Notes: a model not told the origin generated them from the letters alone. Counted from the stretch's first letter, positions 1 through 9,975 are shown. The stretch is 64,000 nucleotides of DNA from Oscillospiraceae bacterium (GCA_015067585.1 SVMC01000003.1:30856-94855), one strand, 5' to 3'. A program made the numbers and translations.

Positions 1-918
1 CAGGCAGTAACACTTTCCCGGCATCTGCAGCAATGGAAAAATCCAGAAATGTTCCACAAGGGGGTTTAAAGATTTCCAAACAATATCCGAAGCAGCTTCA
101 TCATATTCCATAATTACCAGTGAAACACCGTACTTTTTGCATTCCTTTCGGAATGCCTCGTCATTTTCCTCAGACAATAAACCACTCAGCACAGACTCCG
201 TACAATCAAAGGCATCGGAGAGTTGAATGTGATAAGTATCCGCCGATATATGGTCAACATAGCGGGAAATTGCCACTGTCAACACAGGCGGCAGCAGTTC
301 CTTTTTCCGGCAGGTTAAGCTAAGAACTTTTTTCTCCGATTCCTTCTGCAATACTGCATCCGCATAACGAAGATAGAACCGTTCTTTGATGCTGTCCTGC
401 ATTTCCTGCGCATTTTGACCGGCATAATCAAACATTTTAAAGAAGCCGCCAAATGAGAATAAATGGTCATGGAATATTCTGGGTGCCGGTCTGCTTTCCT
501 GTCGAAAAACGCAGACACCATCCAGAGTCATTTCCTCGAAATGACCGTTGAGGCTCTGTACCCGATTGGAAAGTGGCTTAAACCGCAGACACCCCGGACA
601 AACCTGATTGATAACTTCTCTGAGCCTTGCATTATACTCCTGCTGACTCAGGATCTCCACCTCAGCAGGATACAGTTTCTTTACATCCGTTATGGAGATC
701 GGAACAGGGTCATCATGATAACCTGAAAGAAAATAAGGAGCCATGCTACAGCCTTTGATCACAGAAGTACGAATCAGATGATGATTCTCATAAAGAACTA
801 CCAAATCAAGCTGCGCAGGCAGTTCCATTTCCGAAACAGCTTCTACAAATGCGTCATAGTCCGGATACTCCGCAGGAATCAAGAGGTACATATCCTCATA
901 AAATACTGCGTTATGCAT
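1..918 (-). CDS. Hypothetical protein, 3' end cut by window edge
   Basis: An uninterrupted minus-strand frame of 306 codons runs from ATG at 918 to the first base of the window, so the C-terminus is missing. The start is supported by a GAAGGGGG ribosome binding site (about 926-933) seven bases upstream. The protein begins MHNAVFYEDMYLLIPAEYPD and is acidic, with aromatic residues spread throughout, no signal peptide and no membrane segment. A short cluster, VCPGC, near residue 118 is the only recognisable motif, and one CxxC pair is not enough to claim zinc binding. I do not recognise the family. It is transcribed in the same direction as the next two minus-strand features but is separated from them. 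The function is unknown; the coding call itself is firm because the frame is long and the start is good. Confidence 0.75.
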   Translation of the reverse strand, partial: MHNAVFYEDMYLLIPAEYPDYDAFVEAVSEMELPAQLDLVVLYENHHLIRTSVIKGCSMAPYFLSGYHDDPVPISITDVKKLYPAEVEILSQQEYNARLREVINQVCPGCLRFKPLSNRVQSLNGHFEEMTLDGVCVFRQESRPAPRIFHDHLFSFGGFFKMFDYAGQNAQEMQDSIKERFYLRYADAVLQKESEKKVLSLTCRKKELLPPVLTVAISRYVDHISADTYHIQLSDAFDCTESVLSGLLSEENDEAFRKECKKYGVSLVIMEYDEAASDIVWKSLNPLVEHFWIFPLLQMPGKCYCL

Positions 919-1001
919 CGTTTTGCCCCCTTCTGTAACCAATTTCGATTAATATTATATCACGAAAAAACATCTGCCGCAACTTTATCCCCACAATATA
1001 C

Positions 1002-1366
1002 TTAACTTGTAGCAAATATTTCGGTCTGTGGAAGGCCGCTTAATTCATCAAACAGGCATATTCCTACCTGAGTACTCTCAAAAATGCCAGCCGTTCGTAT
1101 TCATTGCATAAGGCCATCGTCAACGAAAAAATGGTATCACTTTCCTTATTGGTCAGATGCGGAATATGGTCATCCAGTTCTTTCGATCGGCATCGGATCA
1201 ATGCGCTGTCGATGGGAGTATCCTGCGTGCAGTAATAAAACAGCATTTCCAAAATGGAATTCGTGTCATCTAATCCAAAGGATGGGTGCTGCTCGGCAAG
1301 GAAGAATTTCAGGTTTTGAATATAACGGTTCAGTATGAAAGGTGCAGCGCCCTCGTTGAATGGCAT
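1002..1366 (-). pseudogene. DUF6809-like small protein, frameshifted near its C-terminus
   Basis: The minus frame from ATG at 1366 encodes about 100 residues and stops at 1064. The middle (SILEMLFYY, then a helical stretch ending NEYERLAF) resembles the DUF6809 family of small Clostridia proteins, which normally end in a FxxGxxxGxxLxxEL helix. Here the frame stops just where that helix should begin. The expected ending appears one frame over: from 1079 the sequence reads ESTQVGICLFDEL and runs to a TAA at 1002-1004. The frames meet at a run of five A (1080-1084, five T on the coding strand), so one lost base would explain it. The start lacks a clear ribosome binding site. It could be a decayed gene, a phase-variable tract or a sequencing error. 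The family assignment is from memory of the motif. Confidence 0.5.
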
Positions 1367-1397
1367 CACATTTTGTATGGAGGGGAGTATTGGGAAA

Positions 1398-1426
1398 AGG
1401 AAAACGAGGCGGATTGCTCCGCCTCG
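1398..1426 (-). terminator. Intrinsic terminator of the GH3 gene
   Basis: A perfect 9-bp stem (CGAGGCGGA at 1405-1413 and TCCGCCTCG at 1418-1426) with a four-base loop lies 40 bases after the GH3 stop codon. On the minus strand it is followed by TTTTCCTTTT. Confidence 0.85.
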
Positions 1427-1466
1427 CTTCCGAAATGGAAATATGAAAAAGGAGTGTGAGGAAAAC

Positions 1467-4400
1467 TTACTTCTTGAAGTAATTCATCATGATCTGTGCG
1501 GCAGCGGCACGCTGGCTGTCACCGGCGGGAGCGAACTTGTTGTCGCCAACGCCCTGAACAATGCCGTTCTCGTAAGCCCACAGCACTGCGGCGGATGCCC
1601 AATCACTGATCTCAGCGAAGTCAGCGAAGATGATCTCTTCAGCGGTGACTTCGGGGGCTCCTGCATAACGGTACAGGATGGTGACCATCTGCTCACGGGT
1701 GACATTTGCATCGGGAGCGAAGGTGCCATTGCCGGTGCCCAGAACGATTTCGTTCTCAGCAGCCCACATGACAGCATCGTAGTACCATGCGCCTTCGGCA
1801 ACATCGGAGAAGGACAGCTCGGTCTCATAAGCGGGACGGCCTTCAATGTTGTAAAGGATCTGAACCAGCATAGCACGGGTCAGGGACTGGGTGGGTGCGA
1901 AGGTACCGTTGCCGGTGCCGTTCATGATGCCTTCCTTCAGAACGAAGTCAACAGCATCGTGATACCATGCGGTAACATCCACATCGGTGAATTCCTTGGA
2001 GGGGCAAAGAGCCTTGGTGAAGTCGGCCTCAGCCTTAGCCACAACAGCGGCAACATCATCTGCAGAAGCAGCTTCCTTGATGGCAGCTCTTGCGGCACGG
2101 GTCAGCTCGACCAGTTCGGCAGCCTGCTGAGGAGTTGCGGTTGCCTGCAGTTCGTCGGACAGCTCGTTCAGTTCTACCAGAGCTTCATACTTGGCCAGGT
2201 TCAGTGCAGCCTCGGCAGCAGCCTTCTTGGCCTCTTCTTCAGCCTTCAGAGCTTCATCTCTGGCTCTTTCTGCATCTTCCTTATCGGCAGCGGCATCCTT
2301 GGCAGCTTCTTCGGCGTCCTTCTGAGCCTTTTCAGCGGCAGCCCGGGCATCCTGTGCAGCCTTGGCAGCATCTGCAGCTTCCTTGGCAGAGCCTGCAGCA
2401 GCGGAAGCACCTTCAGCGGATTCCTTCGCGGAAGCGGCAGCCTTTGCAGCTTCTTCAGCGGCTTCTACATTGGCTTCCTTGGCAGCAGCAGCGGCGATTT
2501 CAGCAGCATTCTGTGCGGTCTCGGCAGCGGTCTTAGCGGCAACAGCCTGAGCCTTTGCCAGTTCTGCGCTGGCCTGTGCAGCTTCGGCAGCAGTCTTGTC
2601 GTCAGCAGCGGATTCAGCAGCTTCTTCAGCGGCAGCCTGTGCAGATTCGGCAGCTTCCTGAGCGCTCTGTGCGGTTTCGGCAGCTTCTGCGGCATCCTTT
2701 GCGGAGCCTGCGGCAGCAGTAGCGGAAGCAGCGGCCTTCTTAGCTTCGGCGGTAGCTACAGCGGCCTGTGCGGCAGCTTCGGCATTGGAGTTTGCAGCAG
2801 CTTCAGCGGAAGCAGCGGCAGCATCCTTTGCGGTTTCGGCAGCAGCCTTTGCAGCCTCAGCCTGAGCCTGTGCAAGTTCAGCAGCAGCCTGTGCGGCTTC
2901 GGCAGCGGACTTGTCTTCTGCAGCGGATTCAGCGGCTTCTTCAGCGGCAGCCTGTGCGGCTTCGGCAGCTTCCTGAGCAGTCTGTGCGTTTTCGGCAGCT
3001 TCCGCGGCATCAGCGGCGGAGCCTGCAGCGGTGGAAGCGGAAGCGGCAGCATTCTTGGCTTCTTCAGCAGCCTTGGCAGCTTCTTCAGCAGCAGCGGTAT
3101 TGGAGGAGGCGGCGGCTTCTGCTGCAGTGTCAGCCTCAGTCTTTGCGGTTTCGGCAGCGGCCTTTGCGGCTTCAGCCTGAGCCTGTGCCAGTTCAGCGGC
3201 AGCCTGTGCAGCTTCGGCAGCGGCTTTGTCTTCCGCAGCGGAAGCAGCGGCTTCTTCAGCGGCTTCCTGTGCGTCCTCAGCGGCGGCCTGTGCGGTCTGT
3301 GCAGCTTCTGCAGCTTCTGCGGCGTCAGCGGCGGAGCCTGCGGCGGTGGAAGCGGAAGCGGCAGCATTCTTGGCTTCTTCAGCAGCCTTGGCAGCTTCGG
3401 CAGCGGCGGCAGCATTGGAGGCCTCGGCAGCTTCAGCAGCGACCTGAGCCTGAGTCTTTGCGATTTCGGCAGCAGCCTTTGCAGCGTCAGCCTGAGCTAC
3501 AGCCAGTTCGGCAGCAGCCTTGGCAGCTTCGGCAGCGGCCTTGTCCTGTGCGGCAACAGCAGCGGCAGCTTCTGCAGCGGCCTGAGCTTCTTCAGCGGCA
3601 GCCTGTGCAGCTTCTGCTTCAGCCTGAGCGGCTTCGGCAGCAGCCTGTGCAGCTTCGGCAGCCTTAATGGCAGCGTTCAGATCTTCGTTGTCGATGTCGC
3701 CGCCTTCACCGGAGGCATCCTGGAGGTTGAAGAGGATCCAGTTCAGGTTGGAACCGCTTTCGGTCCACTCGAATCTCAGGGTATGACGGCCGGCAGCGAT
3801 CTCCACAGGAGTGGTGTCGTTGGGCTGAATGGTGACCCAGTTCTGATATGCGCCGGTGTTGGGCACATCGAAGGAAGCGACGACTTCGCCGTCGATCAGC
3901 ATATTGAAGGCACCGTTGCCTGCGGAGGAAGCAACACGGGCGGTCAGGCTGTAGGTGCCGCCGGTGAGCACGTTGATCTCATACTGGGTGTAGGCGCCTG
4001 CGTCGCAGTAGCCCAGGTTCATGCCGCCGTCGGTATCGTCGGTTTCTTCACCGCGGGCGGTGGAGCTCCAGAGGATGTTTTCAGCAGCCTTGAAGTTGGT
4101 GGTAGCATCGATATCCACGATGGGGATATTGACATAACGATCCAGGAAGTAGTTGACCTTCATGATCAGCTCCAGAACATAGGTGGCGTTCTCTTCCAGC
4201 AGCTCGCGGGAGATGGTGCCATTGTTGTAAGCGCTCAGCAGAGCGTCACGCTGGGAGTTGGTCATCTTGATGTTGTTGCCGGCCAGCATTTCGCGGACAT
4301 GGTTGGAGTTGTTGCCCCAGTCGGTTTCGAACACGCCGTCATAGCCCCATTCGCCACGGGCGATGCCCATGAGCAGATCGTGGTTTTCAGCGGTCTCAAC

Positions 4401-7400
4401 GCCGTTGATGTAGTTGTAGGAGGACATGATGGTCCAGGGATCCGCTTCCTTGACAGCGATCTCGAAGCCCTTCAGATAGATCTCACGCAGGGCACGCTCG
4501 GACAGACGGGAGTCGGAGCTGGAACGGTTGGTTTCCTTGTTGTTGGCAGCGAAGTGCTTCAGGGAGATGGCAACGCCTTCTGCCTGGGTAGCACGGGTGA
4601 TGGAAGCAGCCATCTTACCGGTGACCAGAGGATCTTCGGAGTAGTACTCGAAGTTACGGCCGCAGAGAGGATCACGATGGATGTTCATGCCGGGAGCCAG
4701 CCAGATATCCATGTTGTTGTTGTGAGCTTCGGTGGCAGCAGCCTTACCGACAGCAGCGACAACATCCACATCCCAGGAGGAGGCCAGGCAGGTGGAGATG
4801 GGCCATGCGGTGCAGGTGGTGCTGATACGGATGCCCTGAGGACCGTCGGCGGTCATGACCAGGGGGATGCCGTATTCCATGATGTTGCCCCAGCCCTGGG
4901 TGTTACCGGCGTCGCGGTTGCCCTGTGCGGAGGCCAGCTCGATCAGATCTTCTACGGACATCTGAGCCAGGAACTCATCCATCAGGATGTATTCGCCGTT
5001 TTCGTCCTTGCCGGCGTTGTAAACATCCACAAGCATGATGGGGCCGTCAGCCTGTGCTGCGGGAGCAGACTTGGCTACGGACTTCACCATAGCGAGCTTG
5101 GCGGGAGCCGCGGCGGGAGTCACTTCGATGGCGTAGAGGTTGGGGAATTGATCCTGCGTCTCGCAGGTCATGGTCAGGACATTGAGCCCCTCTTTCAGTT
5201 CTAAGGTGACGGGTTCCAGATCCACGAAGTTGTGCCAACGGTTGCCGGTAACCTGGGTGGAAGGAACAGTCAGGGTAGCATCCACACTCTTGCCATTAAT
5301 GACGATGCCGGGATGGAAATCAAAGGCATCGCGGCCGTTGGCAGCAGACAGGCAGATGTCGTACTCGCCGGCAGTCTCTACATCCAGATAATAGGTAACA
5401 GCATTGCCCGGATAGTTCATGAAGCACAGGCAGTAGTCGCCGGTCAGGTCGCCGGCGGTGATCTTCTCAATGCGGACGGGGTAGTCGCCAGTACGGGAGG
5501 TAGCATTGAAGTCGATGGCGGGGATCACGGTCGCGCCGCTGACCTCATGGTAGGGAGCGACATAGTCTGCGACCTTCTCCAGATTGATGCGATCAACATT
5601 GGGATATGTGCCGTTGGTGCATTCCAGACGGAGAATGCACTTGCCCTCCGGCAATGCCAGAGTCAGGGGCTCCAGAGCCTCGAAGGTGTACCAGCCTGCG
5701 GGATAGCCGGGATAATCCTCTGCGGCGGCGTCGCCCAGACAGGTGCGCTTGCAGGTGATCATGGACCAGTTGGTATCAGGCGCTTCATCGTGAAGGATCT
5801 GGATCGCAGGCATGAAGGTGGTATCATTATAGCCGAAGGCGGTAACCAGCGCGACATTGTAGATGCCGGGTTCCGTCACATTCAGCTCGTAGTCCACATA
5901 TGCACCCTGGTAATTCATGTAAGCCAGGCACTTCTCGCCGTCACCGAACGACTGGATCACGACGGCATCGCTGACGGAAGTCGCAGTGTATTCTTCAGCT
6001 TCGACAATGGCAGAGCCGTCTACGATCACGGAACGGTCGATGCTCTCGTCGCTGACCTTCTTCAGCGTGAAGTAATCCACATTGGGATATCTGATGGTGG
6101 TGCCTGCAGTGTTGCCACTGAGCAGCGTCAGGGAGATCTCGCCGGCGGGCAGCTCAATGGTAGCTGCGGGCACATCCACAAAGGTAAACCAGCCGGTGGG
6201 AACATCGGGGTTGGCAGCGCCGCCGGAGCAGGTCTGAGGCATCTGCACAAACTGGGGATAAGCCTTGCCATTGACAATGATGCCGGGGTTCAGATCGTAA
6301 GCGGCATAGCCGTTGGAGCCGCGCAGTGCCAGCTCATAGATGCCGGCTTCTTCTACATACAGATCATAGGTGACATAGCGGCCACGGGATGCCATGCCGA
6401 TGCTCTGACCGGCGTAATCACCGGCGGTGAAGCTCTCGGTCACGGCGGTGTTGGTGGTGGCGTAAGCCTCAGCCTCGATCTTGGTGAGGCCTTCGGCGTT
6501 GACGATGGGGTAGTCAGACAGCTTGGTGAAGGTCAGGCTGTTGAGGTTGGGGAACACATCAGCTTCCACACACTCCAGGGTGAAGATGTTCCGGCCTTCT
6601 TCCAGCTCTACGGTGAAGGAAGGAGCATCCATGAAGTTGTACCAGCGGTTACCGGTACCGCCTTCACCGTCATCACGGGTGCTGGGGATACTGATGGATA
6701 CAGGGAATTCTTTGCCGTTGACGGTAGCCTTGGGAGCGAAGGTATAAGCATCGTAGCCGTTGGCCACATTCAGGGTCACGGTATAGGTGCCGGCCTTCTC
6801 AGCATCCAGATACCAGCTCAGGTAGTTGCCCACATAGTTGACATGGGCGGTGCAGACAGTACCGGCAAAGGCACCGGCAGTTTCGGGAGCGGTCTCGGTC
6901 ACGCAGGGATACTTGCTCTGGGGCCAGCCGGCATCGGTGAAGTCTTCAGCTTCGACAACGGTGGTCGCAGCGCTGACGGGGATGTCGGGCGCATTGTACT
7001 CGCCCACCTTCTCCAGAGTGAGGTAATCCACATTGACAAAGGATGCCGCCTGTGCGTTGATGGACAGAACCACATTGCCTTCGGGCAGGTCAATGTAGAT
7101 GGGCTCCAGATCCGCGAAGCCATACCAGCCGTCGGGCAGGCCTTCTACGGTTGTATCGCCGCCGCAGGTACGCTCAGCGCTGATGCTCTGGCGGTACAGC
7201 ACATTGGTGCCTGCCTCAGCCTGCACGCGGATCAGCGGGCTGAAGGTATATGCGGCGCGGCCGTTGGCAGCATTGAGGATCAAGGCATACTGACCGGCCT
7301 GCTCTACATTGATGCAGTATTCCACGCCGTTGCCGCGGTAGTTCATGTAAGCCAGGCACTGGGCAGCGGAGCCGTCAGAATAAGTGAAGTTTTCAATGCG

Positions 7401-9347
7401 GACGGGATAGGTGTTACCTTCGCTGTTGGGACGGCCCACGATGGAAGCGTCAAAGGTTTCCGCTTCGATCTTGGTGACGCCTTCAGCGGCGACCTTGCGC
7501 TCATATGCGCCGTCGGTCTCGCCCACACGCTCAAAGATCATGTAGTCATAGTTGGGGTTGTTGGTGTTGCCGGTAAAGCGGACAACATTTTCGCCTTCAT
7601 ACAGGTTGATGTAGAAGGGTTCGCCCAGGGTGAAGTTGTACCATTCGCTGGCACCGTCGCCGTCACCGGTCTGGATGGCGTTGAACTTTACACCGGACTG
7701 GGGCAGGCCATTGACGCTGACACTCAGACAATTGGGCAGGTCGGCGTTGCCGTTGGCGTAGCACATGGTAACCTTATACTGACCGGCCAGCTCGGGAGTG
7801 ATGGTATATTCCACCCAGGTGTCGGCTCTGAGGTAGGCCACGCAGAAGCCCCGGTTGAAATCGTCATCATAGAAGGATTCGATTCTGGGGGTGGCATGGG
7901 CGTTGGCAAATGCCTCGGACTGGAGGATCGTCTCGCCCTCTGCAGCCACGGTCAGGTCGGTGGTGATCACACTGCCAACGGTGACATCCACATACTCACC
8001 GGTTTCGATCATGCGCTTCTCCAGCTGTACGGGAGAGCAGTACTCAGTGAGCTGTTCCACCACGATATCCTCGGGCAGAGAGTAGACGGTATCCACATAT
8101 TCGCCGTCACGGACGGAGTTACCCACGAAGAAGCGATAGTCGCCTGCTTCCATGACATAAGCGGATTTCTGGATCACACCGGTGTCATCATAGCTGGACA
8201 TATCGGCAATGGGGAAACTCATAGTCAGGGTCTCGGAAGCGCCGGGAGCCAGAAGGTCGGTCTTGTCGAAGGCTGCCAGTTCCTTGGCGGGCTTGGTCAG
8301 ATCGCCGCGGGGAGCGGAGAAGTAAACCTGGACCACCTGCTTGCCGGCCACTGCGCCGGTGTTGGTGACGGTAGCCTTGACCACGATCTCGTCTTCCACG
8401 ATTTCAACGCTGTCCACCACGGTATCAAAGGTGGTGTAGCTCAGGCCGTAGCCGAATTCGTAGTTGACTCTCTCGGCTGCGCCGGGGATGGTCTCAAAGT
8501 AGCGGTAGCCAACGAAGATGTCTTCGGTGTAGTTGACATAGGAGTTGGATTCCTTGAAGGTATCGGAGGAGGGATAGTCGCTGTAGTCCTTGGCAAAGGT
8601 ATCCACGAACTTACCGGAGGGGTTCACATGACCCAGAAGGACATCAGCAGTGGCCAGACCGCCTTCCATACCGGCCTGCCATGCCATCAGAACGGCATCA
8701 ACGCCGGGGATGGCGTTGTCGCCCTTGATCCAGCTGGTGTCCAGCACGGCGCCGACGTTCAGAACAACGATGGTGTTCTCGAACTCGGCGGCAACGCGGG
8801 TGATCAGAGCCACTTCGGCATCGGACAGGTAGTAGTCGCCCTTGGAGGCATTACGGTCAGAGCCTTCGGAGGAGTAGCGGCCGATGGTAACAACGGCGGT
8901 CTCCGTGGCGGCTGCTGCGGCATTCCAAACATCGTCAGTGATGGTGATGTTGGCGTCGTTGGTGATGCCGTTGGTGGTGACCTGCTGGGTGTAGAAGGAA
9001 GTCAGCTCGGGAACGAGGGAGATCTTACCTTCTTCTTCCCACCACTGCATACCCTGCAGGATGTTTCTGGTGTACTGTACATTGGTGTTGCCGGAGCCGC
9101 CGCCGCCGCGAACATAGTCGATCATAGCGCGGCCAAACATGGCAACGGTGGTGCCCTCGGGGATGGGCAGGACTTCATTGCGGTTCTCCATAAGAACCAT
9201 GCCCTCTGCCGCGACTTCGCGGGCGAGGTCAATGTTGCCGGGGGCGGAAGCGGCCTGTACAGGTGCGCTCATGCCCGTTAGCATGGTGGTGAGAATCATG
9301 GCGACGGTGAGTGCCAGCGCCATCATTCTGCGAAAGTTTGCGTGCAT
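1467..9347 (-). CDS. Giant S-layer-anchored glycoside hydrolase family 3 protein (permuted GH3, CBM6/35-like modules, Ala-rich stalk, SLH x3)
   Basis: A 2626-residue secreted protein with a signal peptide (about 1-32). Domain order: GH3 C-terminal domain with fibronectin-III-like module (about 45-420), six CBM6/35-like beta-sandwich modules (about 466-1420), GH3 N-terminal barrel (about 1435-1735), another CBM6-like module (about 1737-1886), an alanine-rich helical stalk (about 1887-2385) built from 105-residue repeats, and three SLH domains (about 2450-2626). The catalytic nucleophile is probably Asp1676 in ETDWG and the acid/base Glu161 in SSEGSDR; KHFAANN is also conserved. The C-domain-before-N-domain order is known from some rumen beta-glucosidases. 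The likely role is cell-surface hydrolysis of beta-linked plant or host glycans, anchored to secondary wall polymer; specificity cannot be read. The start has an AGGAGGAC site (about 9353-9360). It appears monocistronic, with its own terminator. Confidence 0.93.
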   Translation of the reverse strand: MHANFRRMMALALTVAMILTTMLTGMSAPVQAASAPGNIDLAREVAAEGMVLMENRNEVLPIPEGTTVAMFGRAMIDYVRGGGGSGNTNVQYTRNILQGMQWWEEEGKISLVPELTSFYTQQVTTNGITNDANITITDDVWNAAAAATETAVVTIGRYSSEGSDRNASKGDYYLSDAEVALITRVAAEFENTIVVLNVGAVLDTSWIKGDNAIPGVDAVLMAWQAGMEGGLATADVLLGHVNPSGKFVDTFAKDYSDYPSSDTFKESNSYVNYTEDIFVGYRYFETIPGAAERVNYEFGYGLSYTTFDTVVDSVEIVEDEIVVKATVTNTGAVAGKQVVQVYFSAPRGDLTKPAKELAAFDKTDLLAPGASETLTMSFPIADMSSYDDTGVIQKSAYVMEAGDYRFFVGNSVRDGEYVDTVYSLPEDIVVEQLTEYCSPVQLEKRMIETGEYVDVTVGSVITTDLTVAAEGETILQSEAFANAHATPRIESFYDDDFNRGFCVAYLRADTWVEYTITPELAGQYKVTMCYANGNADLPNCLSVSVNGLPQSGVKFNAIQTGDGDGASEWYNFTLGEPFYINLYEGENVVRFTGNTNNPNYDYMIFERVGETDGAYERKVAAEGVTKIEAETFDASIVGRPNSEGNTYPVRIENFTYSDGSAAQCLAYMNYRGNGVEYCINVEQAGQYALILNAANGRAAYTFSPLIRVQAEAGTNVLYRQSISAERTCGGDTTVEGLPDGWYGFADLEPIYIDLPEGNVVLSINAQAASFVNVDYLTLEKVGEYNAPDIPVSAATTVVEAEDFTDAGWPQSKYPCVTETAPETAGAFAGTVCTAHVNYVGNYLSWYLDAEKAGTYTVTLNVANGYDAYTFAPKATVNGKEFPVSISIPSTRDDGEGGTGNRWYNFMDAPSFTVELEEGRNIFTLECVEADVFPNLNSLTFTKLSDYPIVNAEGLTKIEAEAYATTNTAVTESFTAGDYAGQSIGMASRGRYVTYDLYVEEAGIYELALRGSNGYAAYDLNPGIIVNGKAYPQFVQMPQTCSGGAANPDVPTGWFTFVDVPAATIELPAGEISLTLLSGNTAGTTIRYPNVDYFTLKKVSDESIDRSVIVDGSAIVEAEEYTATSVSDAVVIQSFGDGEKCLAYMNYQGAYVDYELNVTEPGIYNVALVTAFGYNDTTFMPAIQILHDEAPDTNWSMITCKRTCLGDAAAEDYPGYPAGWYTFEALEPLTLALPEGKCILRLECTNGTYPNVDRINLEKVADYVAPYHEVSGATVIPAIDFNATSRTGDYPVRIEKITAGDLTGDYCLCFMNYPGNAVTYYLDVETAGEYDICLSAANGRDAFDFHPGIVINGKSVDATLTVPSTQVTGNRWHNFVDLEPVTLELKEGLNVLTMTCETQDQFPNLYAIEVTPAAAPAKLAMVKSVAKSAPAAQADGPIMLVDVYNAGKDENGEYILMDEFLAQMSVEDLIELASAQGNRDAGNTQGWGNIMEYGIPLVMTADGPQGIRISTTCTAWPISTCLASSWDVDVVAAVGKAAATEAHNNNMDIWLAPGMNIHRDPLCGRNFEYYSEDPLVTGKMAASITRATQAEGVAISLKHFAANNKETNRSSSDSRLSERALREIYLKGFEIAVKEADPWTIMSSYNYINGVETAENHDLLMGIARGEWGYDGVFETDWGNNSNHVREMLAGNNIKMTNSQRDALLSAYNNGTISRELLEENATYVLELIMKVNYFLDRYVNIPIVDIDATTNFKAAENILWSSTARGEETDDTDGGMNLGYCDAGAYTQYEINVLTGGTYSLTARVASSAGNGAFNMLIDGEVVASFDVPNTGAYQNWVTIQPNDTTPVEIAAGRHTLRFEWTESGSNLNWILFNLQDASGEGGDIDNEDLNAAIKAAEAAQAAAEAAQAEAEAAQAAAEEAQAAAEAAAAVAAQDKAAAEAAKAAAELAVAQADAAKAAAEIAKTQAQVAAEAAEASNAAAAAEAAKAAEEAKNAAASASTAAGSAADAAEAAEAAQTAQAAAEDAQEAAEEAAASAAEDKAAAEAAQAAAELAQAQAEAAKAAAETAKTEADTAAEAAASSNTAAAEEAAKAAEEAKNAAASASTAAGSAADAAEAAENAQTAQEAAEAAQAAAEEAAESAAEDKSAAEAAQAAAELAQAQAEAAKAAAETAKDAAAASAEAAANSNAEAAAQAAVATAEAKKAAASATAAAGSAKDAAEAAETAQSAQEAAESAQAAAEEAAESAADDKTAAEAAQASAELAKAQAVAAKTAAETAQNAAEIAAAAAKEANVEAAEEAAKAAASAKESAEGASAAAGSAKEAADAAKAAQDARAAAEKAQKDAEEAAKDAAADKEDAERARDEALKAEEEAKKAAAEAALNLAKYEALVELNELSDELQATATPQQAAELVELTRAARAAIKEAASADDVAAVVAKAEADFTKALCPSKEFTDVDVTAWYHDAVDFVLKEGIMNGTGNGTFAPTQSLTRAMLVQILYNIEGRPAYETELSFSDVAEGAWYYDAVMWAAENEIVLGTGNGTFAPDANVTREQMVTILYRYAGAPEVTAEEIIFADFAEISDWASAAVLWAYENGIVQGVGDNKFAPAGDSQRAAAAQIMMNYFKK
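2200..3665 (-). repeat. Tandem 315-bp repeats encoding a 105-residue Ala-rich helical unit
   Basis: The GCGGAGCCTG/GCAGAGCCTG anchor recurs at 2386, 2701, 3016 and 3331, exactly 315 bp apart each time. That is 105 codons or 15 heptads per unit, with about four and a half units in all. Each unit carries the marker AGSA(A/K)DAAEAAE and an AEDK/ADDK breakpoint. The two middle units are nearly identical at the DNA level and the outer ones have diverged, which suggests expansion by unequal recombination. Low complexity makes assembly collapse or expansion possible. Confidence 0.9.
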
Positions 9348-9435
9348 TTTCTTGTCCTCCTGTTATTTTTTTGAAGGGGTTTCCTGCCGGTCAGATCTTC
9401 CGCGGTATGGCAGGGACTGCCGCAGTTCTAAAAAC

Positions 9436-9464
9436 ACTGTAGCACAGGAATAATTGGAAGTAAA
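9436..9464 (-). promoter_or_regulatory. Candidate sigma-A promoter of the GH3 gene
   Basis: On the minus strand, TTTACT (9464-9459) and TACAGT (9441-9436) are separated by 17 bases. Each matches the consensus at four of six positions. It is weak but lies about 90 bases upstream of the GH3 start. Confidence 0.35.
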
Positions 9465-9975
9465 TAGAAAAAACACGGTAAATGTGTAGAAAAAACAGGG
9501 GTAAAAATTATGCAAAAAATAGATGTCCTTGACGCGTGGACATTCGTGCGCCAAAAAAGAGCAATTCCTTTACTAAACATTAAAAACAGGCGTATTTACA
9601 ATAATTATAATTAAAATTCCGTTGCTTTCCTTAAAAATCATAAATTTAACCAACAAAACATGTGATCCAAAATCATGTGAATTTCCCATACGCGCAAAGG
9701 GCGTATTGTAGAATCCACCTTATTTTAAACTACGCCGGGATTGGGCTGTTATGCGGATATGCTTGTCATACTTATGCCATGTCTGAAGCTTTTCTGCATC
9801 TGCACATTTTTCTTCGTTTCCAATCAAACTGACGATGTCCGCCTGTTACAGGCAGTAAAAGCACTCTTGTGAGCAGGCGAGCGCGCTGCTCAAGGCTGAG
9901 GCAGGGCCCGGACTTGCTCCGGGACTTCATCAGCTGATTGCAGCGAACCTGTGACTTGCTCTGATTGCTTGCGTT
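9465..9975. other. Long intergenic region without a supported gene
   Basis: This is most of the 717-bp gap between the GH3 gene and the XRE gene and the longest gene-free stretch in the window. The left part (9540-9690) is AT-rich. A short inverted repeat, ATACGC/GCGTAT, sits near 9689-9707, and a GC-rich hairpin, CCCGGA-CTTGC-TCCGGG, near 9907-9924. The open frames here are short and lack ribosome binding sites. It may be regulatory or a decayed gene; I see no coding evidence. Confidence 0.5.

Noticed and set aside
1335..9281. Very long plus-strand frames (1335-5204 and 5232-9281)
   Set aside because: They lie opposite the GH3 gene, have low-complexity products (Ser/Gly/Cys-rich) and no ribosome binding sites; they are antisense shadows of a repetitive, GC-biased gene.
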